Below, piece by piece: positions 17,175 to 26,792 of a DNA stretch of 64,000 bases. The notes under the pieces are model-generated. The model saw only the letters and a program-made list of their open reading frames with translations, had not been told where the DNA came from and did not search any database. Position 1 is the first letter of the stretch, and every line of letters begins with the position of its first letter. Source of the stretch: 21-14-0-10-47-8 sp966211795 (GTDB lineage: Bacteria; Bdellovibrionota; Bdellovibrionia; Bdellovibrionales; Bdellovibrionaceae); assembly GCA_966211795.1 (NCBI GenBank), contig CBIHNW010000020.1:37642-101641 (forward strand), read 5' to 3'. Made by a program: the position numbers and the translations under genes.

Positions 17175-18458
17175 TTATCTCTTCAGCTGGATGACTTCTT
17201 CGAGCAATTGGTCGGTCGTGGTGATCGTCTTCGCGTTGGCCTGGAAGCCGCGCTGATTTTGGATCAGGTTCACGAATTCGGCTGCCAGATCGACCGTTGA
17301 ACGCTCGAGAGATTTTGCGAAGAGCTTACCGCGACCCGCGCGGCCCGAAGTGCCCAGTGCGGCGAGACCTGAATCGCGGGACTCTTTCAATCGGTTGTTA
17401 CCGACTTTGAACAGAGCTTCCGGATTTTCGAATTTCGCCATCGCGATTTGCGACAAGTCCTGCGCTTCACCGTTCGAGTACAATGCGGTCAAGATACCTT
17501 GGTCATTGAACGAAAGGTTCGTGATCGTACCCGCCGCCGCACCATCTTGGTGCCATGTGATCAAGTCTGAATCTTTTCCGTACTGCTTCGATCCCTCGAT
17601 GCCTTTTCCGCCTTCGCCGATTGCATCACCGAAGTTCAATTTGATCTTTTGATCTTGCAATGCTCCACCCGCGAAATTGAAATTGCTTTCCGTCATTTCC
17701 TGAGTGTTCAGCTTACCATCAACTGTGAATTCCAATTTACCTTTGCAGATTTCGCCAAGCTCACCTGGTTTTCCGCCGGTGATTTCTTTTCCATCCACGA
17801 CACCGCGGTATTCCCATTTACGATCTTCCGTTTTATTGAAGAACATGGTCACCAAGTGCTTGTTTCCCTGAGAGTCATACATCTCGACACCCGTTGAATA
17901 GTGCGAAGTTGCATACGGATCTTTGATGTCGAATTTCTTGGTCGCTTCGACGCGAGAATCCAAGTTCAAATCCATTTTCACTTCTTTGGTCGCCTTTGCG
18001 GGAATCAGCGCGCGTGGGAAACGGATGTTATCGGTCTTATTCAGGATCACGCCTTTTTCATCGGCCTGGAAACCCTGAACGCGTTGGTTGTCGTTGGTGA
18101 CAAGATAGCCTTCGCGGTCAAAGTGGAAAGATCCGTCACGAGTGTACGACGTGCCATCGGTGCCTTTCACTTGGAAATAACCTTCACCCGAGATTGCCAG
18201 GTCCGTGACCTTGTCCGTCGCATCGACGTTACCCTGAGTGATGATGGGATTGACGGCGCCGATCTTGGTACCACGACCGATCTGGTTACCGCCCAAGATG
18301 CCTTTTAAGTCTTTCGAAAGAATGTCTTGAAATTCCGCACGCGAGGATTTGAAACCGACGGTGTTGGCGTTGGCGATGTTGTCACCAACCACTCCCAGCG
18401 CTTCACCCTGTGCGACGAGACCGGATACACCGGTGTATAATGAAGAAAGAATTCCCAT
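17175..18458 (-). CDS. flgE: flagellar hook protein FlgE
   Basis: 427 residues from the ATG at 18458, which has GGAGG 5 bases upstream; the longer frame to 18470 includes that ribosome site. The N-terminus has the flagellar rod/hook signature (LYTGVSGLVAQGEALGVVGDNIANANTVGFK), and the C-terminus has FVNLIQNQRGFQANAKTITT. FlgE subunits form the hook outside the cell after export by the flagellar secretion system. It is the last gene of the operon, 225 bases after the TIGR02530 gene, with hairpins in its leader. Confidence 0.95.
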   Translation of the reverse strand: MGILSSLYTGVSGLVAQGEALGVVGDNIANANTVGFKSSRAEFQDILSKDLKGILGGNQIGRGTKIGAVNPIITQGNVDATDKVTDLAISGEGYFQVKGTDGTSYTRDGSFHFDREGYLVTNDNQRVQGFQADEKGVILNKTDNIRFPRALIPAKATKEVKMDLNLDSRVEATKKFDIKDPYATSHYSTGVEMYDSQGNKHLVTMFFNKTEDRKWEYRGVVDGKEITGGKPGELGEICKGKLEFTVDGKLNTQEMTESNFNFAGGALQDQKIKLNFGDAIGEGGKGIEGSKQYGKDSDLITWHQDGAAAGTITNLSFNDQGILTALYSNGEAQDLSQIAMAKFENPEALFKVGNNRLKESRDSGLAALGTSGRAGRGKLFAKSLERSTVDLAAEFVNLIQNQRGFQANAKTITTTDQLLEEVIQLKR

Positions 18459-18513
18459 TGTGACCTCCATGTCGTTTCGAATCCCATCAATCAGTCAAGG
18501 ATCCGAGTTTTGG

Positions 18514-18571
18514 AGGGCTTCCTCTACGAGGACCAGCCCTATTATTTAATTTTTAGCCAACCTTCGGTTGG
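18514..18571 (-). other. stem-loops in the flgE leader
   Basis: Two hairpins lie in the gap before flgE. The larger pairs AGGGCT-TCCTC (18514-18524) with GAGGA-CC-AGCCCT (18528-18540). The smaller is CCAACC/GGTTGG (18557-18571). Neither has a T-run on the minus strand, so they are not clear terminators there. They could protect or process flgE mRNA, which must be abundant. Confidence 0.4.
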
Positions 18572-18683
18572 ACATTGTTAAAACCTTCGCCGATATTCGA
18601 CCGGCATTAAAACCTAAAACAAATCCGTCACACCTTGTCTTCGCTTCGCCATCCTGGCTTGGCAATATCCGCGGTGTGCGCGG

Positions 18684-19202
18684 TTACATCACGATCGTGC
18701 TGTCGATGTTCGTGAATACATTTTCCTTCAATGCATTCTTATCCATCACGGTCACTACCGTTTTGTTCTTCACGCTGACAATCAACGCCGAATCATTCAT
18801 CAGCACCAGGGTGTCTTTCGAACCTTTCGAAGCGGCTCGGCTGACGGCTTCATTCAATCGCTCCATATCGGCCTTATTGAATGAGATGCCCCGGGTCTGC
18901 ATGCGTTCCACGGCATGATTTGAAAACTTGACGGCTTCTGCCGGATTCGCGCCTGCCGCCGCGGGAGTTTTTCCCACCGCTGTCGGCATGCCACCTGCGG
19001 GAGCTTTTCCCACTTGCGGTTGCAATCCACCTTGGATGCCGTTCAAGGTTTCTTGAAAAGAGGGTCCAACCGCAGGTTGGCCAAAGCCCTGCCCCGGGAT
19101 CGAGGTTTTGCCAACGGCACCGCCACCAATGGCGGAGCCAGTGCCAACACCCTGGCCCGACTGGATCATATTCTCAAAATTTGAAACCTTCTTAATATCC
19201 AC
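18684..19202 (-). CDS. flagellar operon protein, TIGR02530 family
   Basis: 172 residues. The C-terminal ~80 residues (FSNHAVERMQTRGI to the end, with DALMVSVKNKTVVT-like strands) match the pattern of the short family found between flgD and flgE in many bacteria. The N-terminal half is Gly/Gln/Pro-rich and longer than usual. It starts at a GTG with GAGGA about 9 bases upstream; the nearby ATG is out of frame and closes at once. Its job in hook assembly is not established. Confidence 0.8.
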   Translation of the reverse strand: MDIKKVSNFENMIQSGQGVGTGSAIGGGAVGKTSIPGQGFGQPAVGPSFQETLNGIQGGLQPQVGKAPAGGMPTAVGKTPAAAGANPAEAVKFSNHAVERMQTRGISFNKADMERLNEAVSRAASKGSKDTLVLMNDSALIVSVKNKTVVTVMDKNALKENVFTNIDSTIVM

Positions 19203-19254
19203 TTTTCATTTTCCTCTTCAGTTCAAGTCCGTACTCGCCTCACTGAAGAAAAGT

Positions 19255-20280
19255 TTATTTTTTCTCTGAGCTGTCCGGGCGCGTCTCTTTTTCGAGCTTT
19301 GCCATCATATCACGAGACATTCCCACACTGCTCATCAAGTTCGATGCTGGAGGAGGTTCGGGATCACCCGCACTCTTCTCACCATCTGCCTTTTCTCCAT
19401 TTTGCGTTGCGGACATTGGGTTTAACAAGTCCTGTCGAGAAGCTTTTTTTGCAATCTGGTCGTTCTTCATAAGACTTGGGTCCACAATTTTCTTCACGTC
19501 TTTCAGTTTGATACTTTGTGTCCCCACCAAAAGAACAGGTCCTTCCGGTGTGTAATTCAAACCTGAAATCATGCCTTCGAAATCCGTCTTCACCGCAAGC
19601 TTGGTGCCGTTGGCCGCCGTCGCTTCGAGAAAGAACTGATATTCGCCCGCCGGGGCCGCTTGTCCGCGATCATCTTGTCCGTTCCAAGTAAAACTGTTCG
19701 TACCCTTCTTGAGATCTTTCAGATCCACGGTGCGAATGATTTCGCCGGCGCTGTTACGAACTTTGAATTTCGCTTCCTTCGCGTCACCCGATAATTGGTA
19801 AGAAAAATCATGCGTCTTATCGCCCTTGATTCGAACCAGCTTCGAAGAATCTCCACTGACGGCCTTGCCGATGAAATTCAACGCCTGAAAACTTTCCGAC
19901 GGCTTCTGTCCCGCCTTCATGTCTTCCAACGTCTTATTCACGTTCTGCAACTGTTCGACCGAGCTGAATTGAGCGAGCTGCGCCGCCAATTCGTGTCCCT
20001 GCATCGGATTCGTTGGATCTTGGTGCTTCATCTGCGCGATCATCAATCGCATGAAGGCATCTTTATCCATCTTATCGCTGCCGACGGCCCGAATTTTTTT
20101 GGACGGGTCCACGTAATTGGGATCCGCAATTTTATTGAGCACGTCTCCGATGTTTTCATCGCCGAACCTTGCCAAATCCTGAGCGCCATTGGATTTCACT
20201 CCATCGCTCCCCCGAATGACTTCGTTCTGAGGCGCTTCACTAAAAGCTTTCGTCCCGGTCTTCACACCCATCACGGCCAT
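19255..20280 (-). CDS. flgD: flagellar hook-capping (hook assembly) protein FlgD
   Basis: 341 residues, longer than the usual ~220-250. The FlgD core is near residues 68-250: DKDAFMRLMIAQMKHQDPTNPM, then QLAQFSSVEQLQNVN, and an immunoglobulin-like segment with FSWNGQDDRG-type strands. The C-terminal ~70 residues are a low-complexity Glu/Pro/Ser tail not seen in typical FlgD. It caps the growing hook. AAGGAG precedes the ATG. Confidence 0.92.
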   Translation of the reverse strand: MAVMGVKTGTKAFSEAPQNEVIRGSDGVKSNGAQDLARFGDENIGDVLNKIADPNYVDPSKKIRAVGSDKMDKDAFMRLMIAQMKHQDPTNPMQGHELAAQLAQFSSVEQLQNVNKTLEDMKAGQKPSESFQALNFIGKAVSGDSSKLVRIKGDKTHDFSYQLSGDAKEAKFKVRNSAGEIIRTVDLKDLKKGTNSFTWNGQDDRGQAAPAGEYQFFLEATAANGTKLAVKTDFEGMISGLNYTPEGPVLLVGTQSIKLKDVKKIVDPSLMKNDQIAKKASRQDLLNPMSATQNGEKADGEKSAGDPEPPPASNLMSSVGMSRDMMAKLEKETRPDSSEKK

Positions 20281-20321
20281 GTGCTTGCTCCTTCTGTCTC
20301 AGCTTCAGTTTCTCATGATTC

Positions 20322-22271
20322 TTATGCGACCAAGTCTAGACCTCGACCCTTTCCAGACCCAATTTCCCGTTTCGCTGACGTCGAAACTGAGGTGCTGGCC
20401 GGGATTGCGGCTTCTCGTCGGTTCGTGCCGTAAGCGCGAATTCCCGGAGAATCCATAAAGCCACTTCGTCGCTCGAATCCACCATTGTTGCTGCCATTGA
20501 ACTCGCTCCAAAAATCTCGAGCCTGTTGCTTCGATTGATCTTGCCGCGCATCCATCTGCTGCTTTTGGTTCGAGTCGTGATTCCGGGCGTCTGCCGATGT
20601 TTGGTTGCCGACATCCACCTTCACCTGATCCACCGCCAATTGGTGTTGCGCCAGATGAGTTTTCAGATCACCGATTGAGCTTTCGATCAGCTTCTTGGCT
20701 TCCTTGGTTTCGGCTTGCATCTCCAGATTCACTTTGCCATCCAACACCGTCATTTTCATATGAACCTGACCGATGCCTTCCGGAGCCATCTGAATTTTTG
20801 CTTCACCGCCGCCTTTTTTAATCAAGTACTGAGCCTGCTTCATCATCTGCTGAACGTTGGCTTCGTTTTCAGCTGGATTGGCGGCGCGGTTTTCCATTCC
20901 CGCTCCGGCCATCACGGCACCAAACGAATTCTGGGCGTTGATTCCTTCGCCCTGCACGTGTTGCAAATGATGTGGCTGCGGTTGCGACACCAGGGACTGC
21001 TGATCCGGCGACGAGCCATCTCCGCTCATGTCATCCGAATCATCATCATCCGCGCCCCCGAGACCGAGAGCCGCCATGCCGCTCACCCCTGCCGCGCCTG
21101 CCAATCCGGTGGTACCTGCGGTGTTCGCACCGTTCGCGCCACCCAGCATTTGCTCGGCTTTCAAAGCTTTCATGTTCTGCGGATCCGATTTCAACCCTTG
21201 ATCCAACGCCGCCGCCGAAGCGCTCAGCGCCGACAAAGATTTCAGAAGCGCCTTTGCTTCTGGCGAATTGGGATCCATGCCCTGCATCTGCTGCTGCATG
21301 TTTGCGAGATCCGCATTCGATTTCGCCATCGTTTCTTTGTTGCGCATAAAGGCCGGAAGCTTATCCGCTTGTGGATTTTGTCCGAAAGCCACTTGATCTT
21401 TCGGCATCGCATCCTGCAAGGGATTCACGTCCTGCATCTGTGGAGCATTGGATTGAAAGCCCTTCATCGCTTCAGACTCGGGCTTCATCGCCTGCGGTCC
21501 CTGCATGAAAAACTTGGAATTCATTTGATCCAAAGATTGATTCAGCATCGTGCGCCGCTGCTGCGAATTCAGTGGAGCCGTCGCCAATGCAGCACCTGCC
21601 GCACCCGCCGCCACCATCTGACCTTTCGCCATGCCCGGATCCTGCGCCATCTTGAGCTGCGCCAGCATCCCCATGTAAAGCGCCATCGCCTTTTGCGAAT
21701 CATCATCGTTTAAGTTTAATTGAGCAATCACCTGTGAGGCCGAGTCTTCAGGAGAAGACAGTTGCTCGCTTTTCGGGATTTTCGTCATGGCCTCCACCAT
21801 TCGTTGTGGAGGGATGCCGAATTCACTCTCCATAGAGTCCATAAATTCCAGCATCACTTGTTCCCGATTCGGCGAATCACTGTTGGTTTTATTTCCAACC
21901 TTCTCGCTTTGTCCCTTTTCCTTCACAGATCTTGGCTCATCCCAGCTGTCATTTTCTTTCTGGGCCGTCCTTGGCTCGTTCCTGTTCGGTTCAGCACTGG
22001 TTCGATCCGGAGTTCGGTCCTGCATACTTTTTTGGACCGGAACGGGATCACGTTTCACTTGCTGCTCTCGAACAGTTTTGTCGGCTTTGTCATTCACCAC
22101 CGCGGGTTTCCCCGTATTCTCGTCGGCTGATGACGTTTTCAAAATCCGATCAAAGGAACTCGCTTCGGGTCGTACATTTGGGTTTCCGAAAGCCTTTTCT
22201 TGGCTCCGGCTCGTTCCCAAATCTGTCGCCCTTTTCAGGGACGGACCCAGATTCGCGAGATCTGTTATCAA
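20322..22271 (-). CDS. fliK: flagellar hook-length control protein FliK
   Basis: 649 residues. The C-terminal Flg_hook domain is near residues 470-560 (KIQMAPEGIGQVHMKM, VNLEMQAETKEAKKLIESS, DLKTHLAQHQL). The rest is a long Gln/Met/Ala/Asp-rich ruler-like region, as expected since FliK is variable outside its C-terminal domain. It controls hook length and the export switch. Translation starts at a TTG with GAGGGGG 9 bases upstream. A very long antisense open frame over this gene is a composition shadow. Confidence 0.9.
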   Translation of the reverse strand: MITDLANLGPSLKRATDLGTSRSQEKAFGNPNVRPEASSFDRILKTSSADENTGKPAVVNDKADKTVREQQVKRDPVPVQKSMQDRTPDRTSAEPNRNEPRTAQKENDSWDEPRSVKEKGQSEKVGNKTNSDSPNREQVMLEFMDSMESEFGIPPQRMVEAMTKIPKSEQLSSPEDSASQVIAQLNLNDDDSQKAMALYMGMLAQLKMAQDPGMAKGQMVAAGAAGAALATAPLNSQQRRTMLNQSLDQMNSKFFMQGPQAMKPESEAMKGFQSNAPQMQDVNPLQDAMPKDQVAFGQNPQADKLPAFMRNKETMAKSNADLANMQQQMQGMDPNSPEAKALLKSLSALSASAAALDQGLKSDPQNMKALKAEQMLGGANGANTAGTTGLAGAAGVSGMAALGLGGADDDDSDDMSGDGSSPDQQSLVSQPQPHHLQHVQGEGINAQNSFGAVMAGAGMENRAANPAENEANVQQMMKQAQYLIKKGGGEAKIQMAPEGIGQVHMKMTVLDGKVNLEMQAETKEAKKLIESSIGDLKTHLAQHQLAVDQVKVDVGNQTSADARNHDSNQKQQMDARQDQSKQQARDFWSEFNGSNNGGFERRSGFMDSPGIRAYGTNRREAAIPASTSVSTSAKREIGSGKGRGLDLVA

Positions 22272-22316
22272 AACTTATTTCCCCCTCTCTTGTCTCCTCT
22301 CTAGATGTCTAGAGAA

Positions 22317-23171
22317 TCAGTTGCCGTTTCTCTTATAGCCTGCATACTTTTCCGAAAACGTTTTCACCTTTTCGGCTTTCACTAAATTCATGACTTCGGC
22401 GGCATTTTTCTTTTTCATGCGGCCCAAGATTTCAATCGCCAGGTTCTCGTCCATTTCCTCGAACGCCTTCGCCGCCTGTTGCGGTTTCATGCTCGAGTAC
22501 ATCTGCACGAGATTATCGATTTTTTTATCATCCGCCTGAACCTTCTCGTCCAACACGGTCGAAATATTTTTGCGAGTGTTCTCGAGATCCGCCAATCGCT
22601 TCTCCAATTCGCCTTTTTGCGCCTGGATTTCCTGCTCGAGACGGTTGAGCTCTTCTTCGCGAGCGTCCAATTCACGCTTTCGCTCGTTCAATTTCGCAAA
22701 GTGATTGATTTCGTCTTCGCTGTAATCTTTTTTTGCGACGGGCTCTTCCGGTTTTTTATCTTTGTCCGTGGCTGCCGCACCAGCTTCTGCTGGCTTTTCG
22801 CCTTCTTTGCCTTCACCCGCAGCCGGCGCCTTTGCGGCTGGTTTCGTTTCTTCCGCGTGTGCGGTGCCACCCAAGAATGAAATTTCCAAGCGACGCGCGT
22901 ATTTTTCAATCTCTTCGGATTTGGTCAAACCAAAACCCGCGATCAACAATCCGAGCAAAGAAAATCCGGCAAGCTTCCAGGGAATGCCGCGCTTTTTTCT
23001 CTTGGGGGCTTGCGGCCGCAGACGCAAACGCAATTCTTTCGCGAGCTGTTTGGCATCCTGAGACTGAACGGTTTTTCTCGAAGCAGAAGCTGGGCGCACG
23101 GGTTGCGGAGGCGCTCCTTGTGCGGCAATCTTCTGTGCTTTTTTGAAAAATTGATCGTAGCCGTTCTTCAT
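22317..23171 (-). CDS. MotE-like flagellar protein with MgtE-N-type C-terminal domain
   Basis: 284 residues: a basic cytoplasmic N-terminus, one transmembrane helix near residues 65-82, an Ala/Pro/Glu-rich linker, a coiled coil (~155-215) and a C-terminal ~65-residue domain (VQMYSSMKPQQAAKAFEEMDE, AIEILGRMKKKNAAEVM). This layout fits the MotE/FliJ-adjacent family; in epsilon-proteobacteria MotE is a chaperone for MotC. It overlaps fliJ by four bases. The function here is by analogy. Confidence 0.7.
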   Translation of the reverse strand: MKNGYDQFFKKAQKIAAQGAPPQPVRPASASRKTVQSQDAKQLAKELRLRLRPQAPKRKKRGIPWKLAGFSLLGLLIAGFGLTKSEEIEKYARRLEISFLGGTAHAEETKPAAKAPAAGEGKEGEKPAEAGAAATDKDKKPEEPVAKKDYSEDEINHFAKLNERKRELDAREEELNRLEQEIQAQKGELEKRLADLENTRKNISTVLDEKVQADDKKIDNLVQMYSSMKPQQAAKAFEEMDENLAIEILGRMKKKNAAEVMNLVKAEKVKTFSEKYAGYKRNGN

Positions 23172-23620
23172 TTCTCAGCATCCTCTCGGCGAAAGCGCAT
23201 CAGATTGATATCGTCCGCGTTTTTCTGCTCACGCTTGCGTCGTTCAACTTTGTATTCCTTGAACTGCTTGTCCTTGAGCTCTTCGATTATTTTATAATCA
23301 ATTGCCTTTTGCCGCAAAATTTCCCGCAGTTTCTCGACCAGACTTTCGCATTCCTGGATGCGCAATTTTTGCCGGTCCATCCGAATGTCCTGCCCCTTGA
23401 TGAACTCGTCCACCTGCAAAAGGGCCGGACTGGCCTTTCCGCCTTCAGACTGACGTCGGAACGCCTGGTCCCGGGCGGCGATCACGGCTTCTCGCATTTC
23501 ATCCATTTTCTGATTTTGCTTATTCAGTTCTGCCTGCGCTTCTTGAAATTCTCGCTGCGCCAGATCCTCGAGGATCTTTCGATGTTGCAGAACTTTTTCC
23601 AATTGAAATTTGAATTTCAT
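23168..23620 (-). CDS. fliJ: flagellar export protein FliJ
   Basis: 150-residue, almost wholly coiled-coil protein rich in Glu, Lys, Arg and Gln, starting MKFKFQLEKVLQHRKILED, which is the family opening. It acts as the central stalk and chaperone escort of the FliI ATPase. It sits directly after fliI. Confidence 0.9.
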   Translation of the reverse strand: MKFKFQLEKVLQHRKILEDLAQREFQEAQAELNKQNQKMDEMREAVIAARDQAFRRQSEGGKASPALLQVDEFIKGQDIRMDRQKLRIQECESLVEKLREILRQKAIDYKIIEELKDKQFKEYKVERRKREQKNADDINLMRFRREDAEK

Positions 23621-23650
23621 TTACACCCAATCATTGCGATTCAGTTCGCA

Positions 23651-24991
23651 TCACGCATTGGCTAAGATGCTTTGCAATTGTCGATATCCCGTCTGAAAAT
23701 CCGTTCTCTCTTCAACCCGTTGTTTTAGAAAATCATTGATGGCATCGATCAGCTTGATGGACTTGTCGATGCGCGGATTGGAACCCGGTTTGTAGGCGCC
23801 GATGTTGATCAGATCTTCGGCCTCTTTGTAGATCGCCAAATTCTCGCGCAGTTTTTGCGCTAGCCTTGAATGATCATTCGTCGTTACGGCCCGCATCACC
23901 CGGCTCGCACTCTGAAGCACATCGATTGCGGGAAAGTGGGCCTTGTGCGCCAAGTTCCGACTGAGAACAATGTGGCCATCGACGATCGATCGCACCGCAT
24001 CTCCGATCGGGTCGTCCATGTCATCACCTTCCACCAGGACCGTGTAAAGTCCGGTGATGCTGCCTTCATTTTCAAAGGATCCCGCACGCTCTAATAATTT
24101 CGGTAATGTTGAAAACACGCTCGGCGTGTATCCTTTCGACGCCGGTGGTTCACCGGTCGAGAGACCGATTTCCCGCTGGGCCATCGAAAAACGTGTCACC
24201 GAATCCATCATCAAGAGAACTTGTTTGCCCATCGAGGAAAAATATTCGGCGATCGCCGTCGCCACGAAGGCTCCACGCATCCGCAGTAAGGCGCTTTGAT
24301 CGCTGGTCACGCAGACGATCACCGAACGTTTCAGACCTTCGGGTCCCAAATCGTGCTCGATAAATTCGCGCACCTCACGGCCCCGCTCGCCCACCAGCGC
24401 GATGACGTTGACATCGGCTTTCGTGTTTCGCGCCATCATGCCCAGAAGCACGGACTTGCCGACGCCCGATCCCGCCATGATGCCGACCCGTTGTCCACGG
24501 CCGACGGTCAAGGCTCCATTGATCGCGCGGATCCCCAGATCCAAAGGTTCACGAATGGGTCGACGCTCCAAAGGATTGCGGACTTCGGAATATAAGGAGA
24601 CTTCGCGAATGCCTTCGATCTCTCCGTGGCCGTCAATTGGTTTTCCAAGACCGTCCACCACTCGACCCAACAACTCTTCTCCGACTTTGATGGTCGCCAC
24701 CTGACGGCGAAGCGTGATGCGAGCGCCCAGGCCCACACCGCGCATTTCTGCGAGCGGCATCATCAAGACAGACTTGTCCTTGAAACCGACGACTTCCGCG
24801 AAAAAGGTTCTTTCGGTTCCTGCGGGCTGGACTTCGCAAAGACTGCCCAGGCTTGCGCCAGGAAGATAACCCTTGAGCAGCAGGCCCGTCACTTCGGTGA
24901 CCTTGCCGCTGTCTTTGGTGATTTGCAATGAGCTCACCAGGTCTTCATATTTTTGCAGATCCAATGAAAGATCCGAGGCTGCATCCTTCAC
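23651..24991 (-). CDS. fliI: flagellum-specific export ATPase FliI
   Basis: 446-residue F1-beta-like ATPase. Walker A GSGVGKSVLLG is near residue 172, GERGREVREF near residue 201, and the Walker B region LLMMDSVTRF near residue 255. SGEPPASKGYTPSVFS-type residues and the C-terminal helical domain are also normal. It powers export of flagellar subunits at the inner membrane. Start is GTG; the GTGA overlaps the fliH stop by four bases. Confidence 0.97.
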   Translation of the reverse strand: MKDAASDLSLDLQKYEDLVSSLQITKDSGKVTEVTGLLLKGYLPGASLGSLCEVQPAGTERTFFAEVVGFKDKSVLMMPLAEMRGVGLGARITLRRQVATIKVGEELLGRVVDGLGKPIDGHGEIEGIREVSLYSEVRNPLERRPIREPLDLGIRAINGALTVGRGQRVGIMAGSGVGKSVLLGMMARNTKADVNVIALVGERGREVREFIEHDLGPEGLKRSVIVCVTSDQSALLRMRGAFVATAIAEYFSSMGKQVLLMMDSVTRFSMAQREIGLSTGEPPASKGYTPSVFSTLPKLLERAGSFENEGSITGLYTVLVEGDDMDDPIGDAVRSIVDGHIVLSRNLAHKAHFPAIDVLQSASRVMRAVTTNDHSRLAQKLRENLAIYKEAEDLINIGAYKPGSNPRIDKSIKLIDAINDFLKQRVEERTDFQTGYRQLQSILANA

Positions 24992-25761
24992 GTCGAGCTC
25001 ACTTTATCTTTCACGCGGTGAAGATTTTCTTTCAGACCTTCCCACAGCTTTTCCACCCGGTTTTCGATGCGCGCATCGATCTCGCCATAGTTTGTCAAGA
25101 TCACGCATCCACCCGGAGCGATCCCATCAACCGGTTCAAGTTTCAGTTTTTTCATGAATTCAAATTCGCGTCCGGTTTCGGTTCGCAGCGTTTCCAGAAA
25201 TTCAATCTGCGACGGCGAAACTTGAACGACCACTTCTTCTTCGACCTGCGCTTTTTCAATGGCGTCACGAATCACGTTGGTGACCAAAGTCGGTTCGACT
25301 TCGACCGTGTGGTAGGCCAAGCGTTTGGCCATGTGAAATGCCAATTGCACCAGGTGCGTTTCGTTATTCGAAATCAGATCCTTTTTGAGATTGCCAATCG
25401 CATTCAGCAGATTCTCAAAACGCTCGAGACGCAGTTTGATTTCTTCCGACGTTTTTTGAAAGGCTTCATGTTTTCCTTCGTCCAATCCCAATTGGTAGGC
25501 TTCTTGATATGCGGTCTCCTGCACCTCTTTCAGGCGCTCGAGAACCTTCTTTTCAACATCCTCTTCCACATTGCTGGCTTCGACCTTTTGCACACCCGTC
25601 TGCACGCGGATGACATCGCTCATGCGAAAATCATTGCGCTGGGCCCGACGGCCCTCGAGATAGCTTTGCGCCTGCTCGGATGTTCCCAGTTCGAATTTCG
25701 GCGGAACGTATTCCAACACTTTTTTAGGAACCACGTCCGCTTTGAGAATGCTCTTAGACAA
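24988..25761 (-). CDS. fliH: flagellar export regulator FliH
   Basis: 257 residues if started at the TTG at 25761, which has GGAGG 7 bases upstream and lies across the fliG stop. The frame is open further up to 25782 but that would place the start before the ribosome site. The protein has a Glu-rich coiled coil (~60-125) with YQEAYQLGLDEGK, then a V-ATPase E-like C-terminal domain. FliH regulates FliI and docks it at the export gate. Confidence 0.88.
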   Translation of the reverse strand: MSKSILKADVVPKKVLEYVPPKFELGTSEQAQSYLEGRRAQRNDFRMSDVIRVQTGVQKVEASNVEEDVEKKVLERLKEVQETAYQEAYQLGLDEGKHEAFQKTSEEIKLRLERFENLLNAIGNLKKDLISNNETHLVQLAFHMAKRLAYHTVEVEPTLVTNVIRDAIEKAQVEEEVVVQVSPSQIEFLETLRTETGREFEFMKKLKLEPVDGIAPGGCVILTNYGEIDARIENRVEKLWEGLKENLHRVKDKVSST

Positions 25762-26791
25762 GTGCGTCCTCCGATCCACCACGTGCGATCAGGATCTTTC
25801 CTTCGGCCTCGAGACGGCGGGCAACGTTGACGATTTCCTGTTGAGACTGTTCGACGTCCGACAATCTCGAAGGTCCCATGTTATTAAGATCCTCACGCAG
25901 CATTTCTGCCGCACGTGCCGAGATGTTCTTGAAAATCTTGTTTCGAATCTCTTCGCTGGCCGTCTTGAGCGACAAGAGCAACTTGCTGTTGTCGACCTCT
26001 TTGAGCAACGTCTGGATGCCACGATCGTCGATTTTGACGATGTCGTCGAAAACGAACATGAGCTTTCGGATCTCTTCCGCCAGCAACGGATCTTTTTCTT
26101 CCAACCGGGACATGATCGACGTCTCGGTGTTTTTATCCATGACGTTCAACATTTCGGCGACCGGCTGAACTCCGCCCAAGGCGGCTTGCTCGACCGTGCT
26201 CATGCTGGCCAGCTCACGCTTTAACACCGCATCGATTTCGGCGATCAATTCAGGCGCCACGTGATCCAAGTTCGCCATCCGAAGAACGACTTCGGCCTGC
26301 AGAGCGTCCGGCAAACGTTTCAAGACCTCGCCCTTTTTCTCGGGCTCGAGATGCGCCAAGATCACGGCCACGGTTTGTGGATGCTCGTTCACCAGGAACG
26401 TCGAAAGCGATTTCGCATCGACCATCTCGAGCGATTCCAAGTTTCGACCACCACCCATATTGAGATTGACGCCGCCAAGGATGCCGCGCGCGCGCTCTTC
26501 ACCCAGGGCTTCGACGATGGTGTCTTTGGTCGCTGATTTCTCAGAGAAAATGTAATCTTCAGTCTCAGAGACAAGCTCATAAAACTCTTCCAAAACTTTT
26601 TTGGTCACGTGGACCGGGACCACGCGATACTTTTGCATGACGTTCAGGATCTTTCGCACGTCCCCGTCATCCAGGCTTTTGAAAAGGACGCGCAAAGCAT
26701 CCTTCCCCAGGTAGTTCACCAAGATCGCCGCTTTTTCGAAACCACGCAGATGTTCGTATTCGATATTGTCCTGTCGTATCAGCTTAGCCAT
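25754..26791 (-). CDS. fliG: flagellar motor switch protein FliG
   Basis: 345 residues, usual length. The middle-domain NEHPQTVAVILAHL motif (EHPQ) is near residue 133 and the C-terminal charged torque helix region is near residues 260-300 (EIRKLMFVFDDIVKIDDRGIQTLLKEVD). FliG sits on the MS ring, contacts the stator and drives rotation and switching. It begins one base after fliF ends. Confidence 0.97.
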   Translation of the reverse strand: MAKLIRQDNIEYEHLRGFEKAAILVNYLGKDALRVLFKSLDDGDVRKILNVMQKYRVVPVHVTKKVLEEFYELVSETEDYIFSEKSATKDTIVEALGEERARGILGGVNLNMGGGRNLESLEMVDAKSLSTFLVNEHPQTVAVILAHLEPEKKGEVLKRLPDALQAEVVLRMANLDHVAPELIAEIDAVLKRELASMSTVEQAALGGVQPVAEMLNVMDKNTETSIMSRLEEKDPLLAEEIRKLMFVFDDIVKIDDRGIQTLLKEVDNSKLLLSLKTASEEIRNKIFKNISARAAEMLREDLNNMGPSRLSDVEQSQQEIVNVARRLEAEGKILIARGGSEDALV

Positions 26792-26792
26792 C

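Noticed and set aside
18557..18571. CCAACC/GGTTGG hairpin as terminator before flgE
   Set aside because: On the minus strand it is followed by an A-rich tract, not a T-run; kept only as a leader hairpin.
20715..21713. 332-codon plus-strand frame over fliK
   Set aside because: Rich in His, Arg and Leu from reading the Gln/Met-rich fliK strand in reverse; no family match.
24928..25830. 300-codon plus-strand frame over fliH and fliI
   Set aside because: Composition shadow of real flagellar genes.
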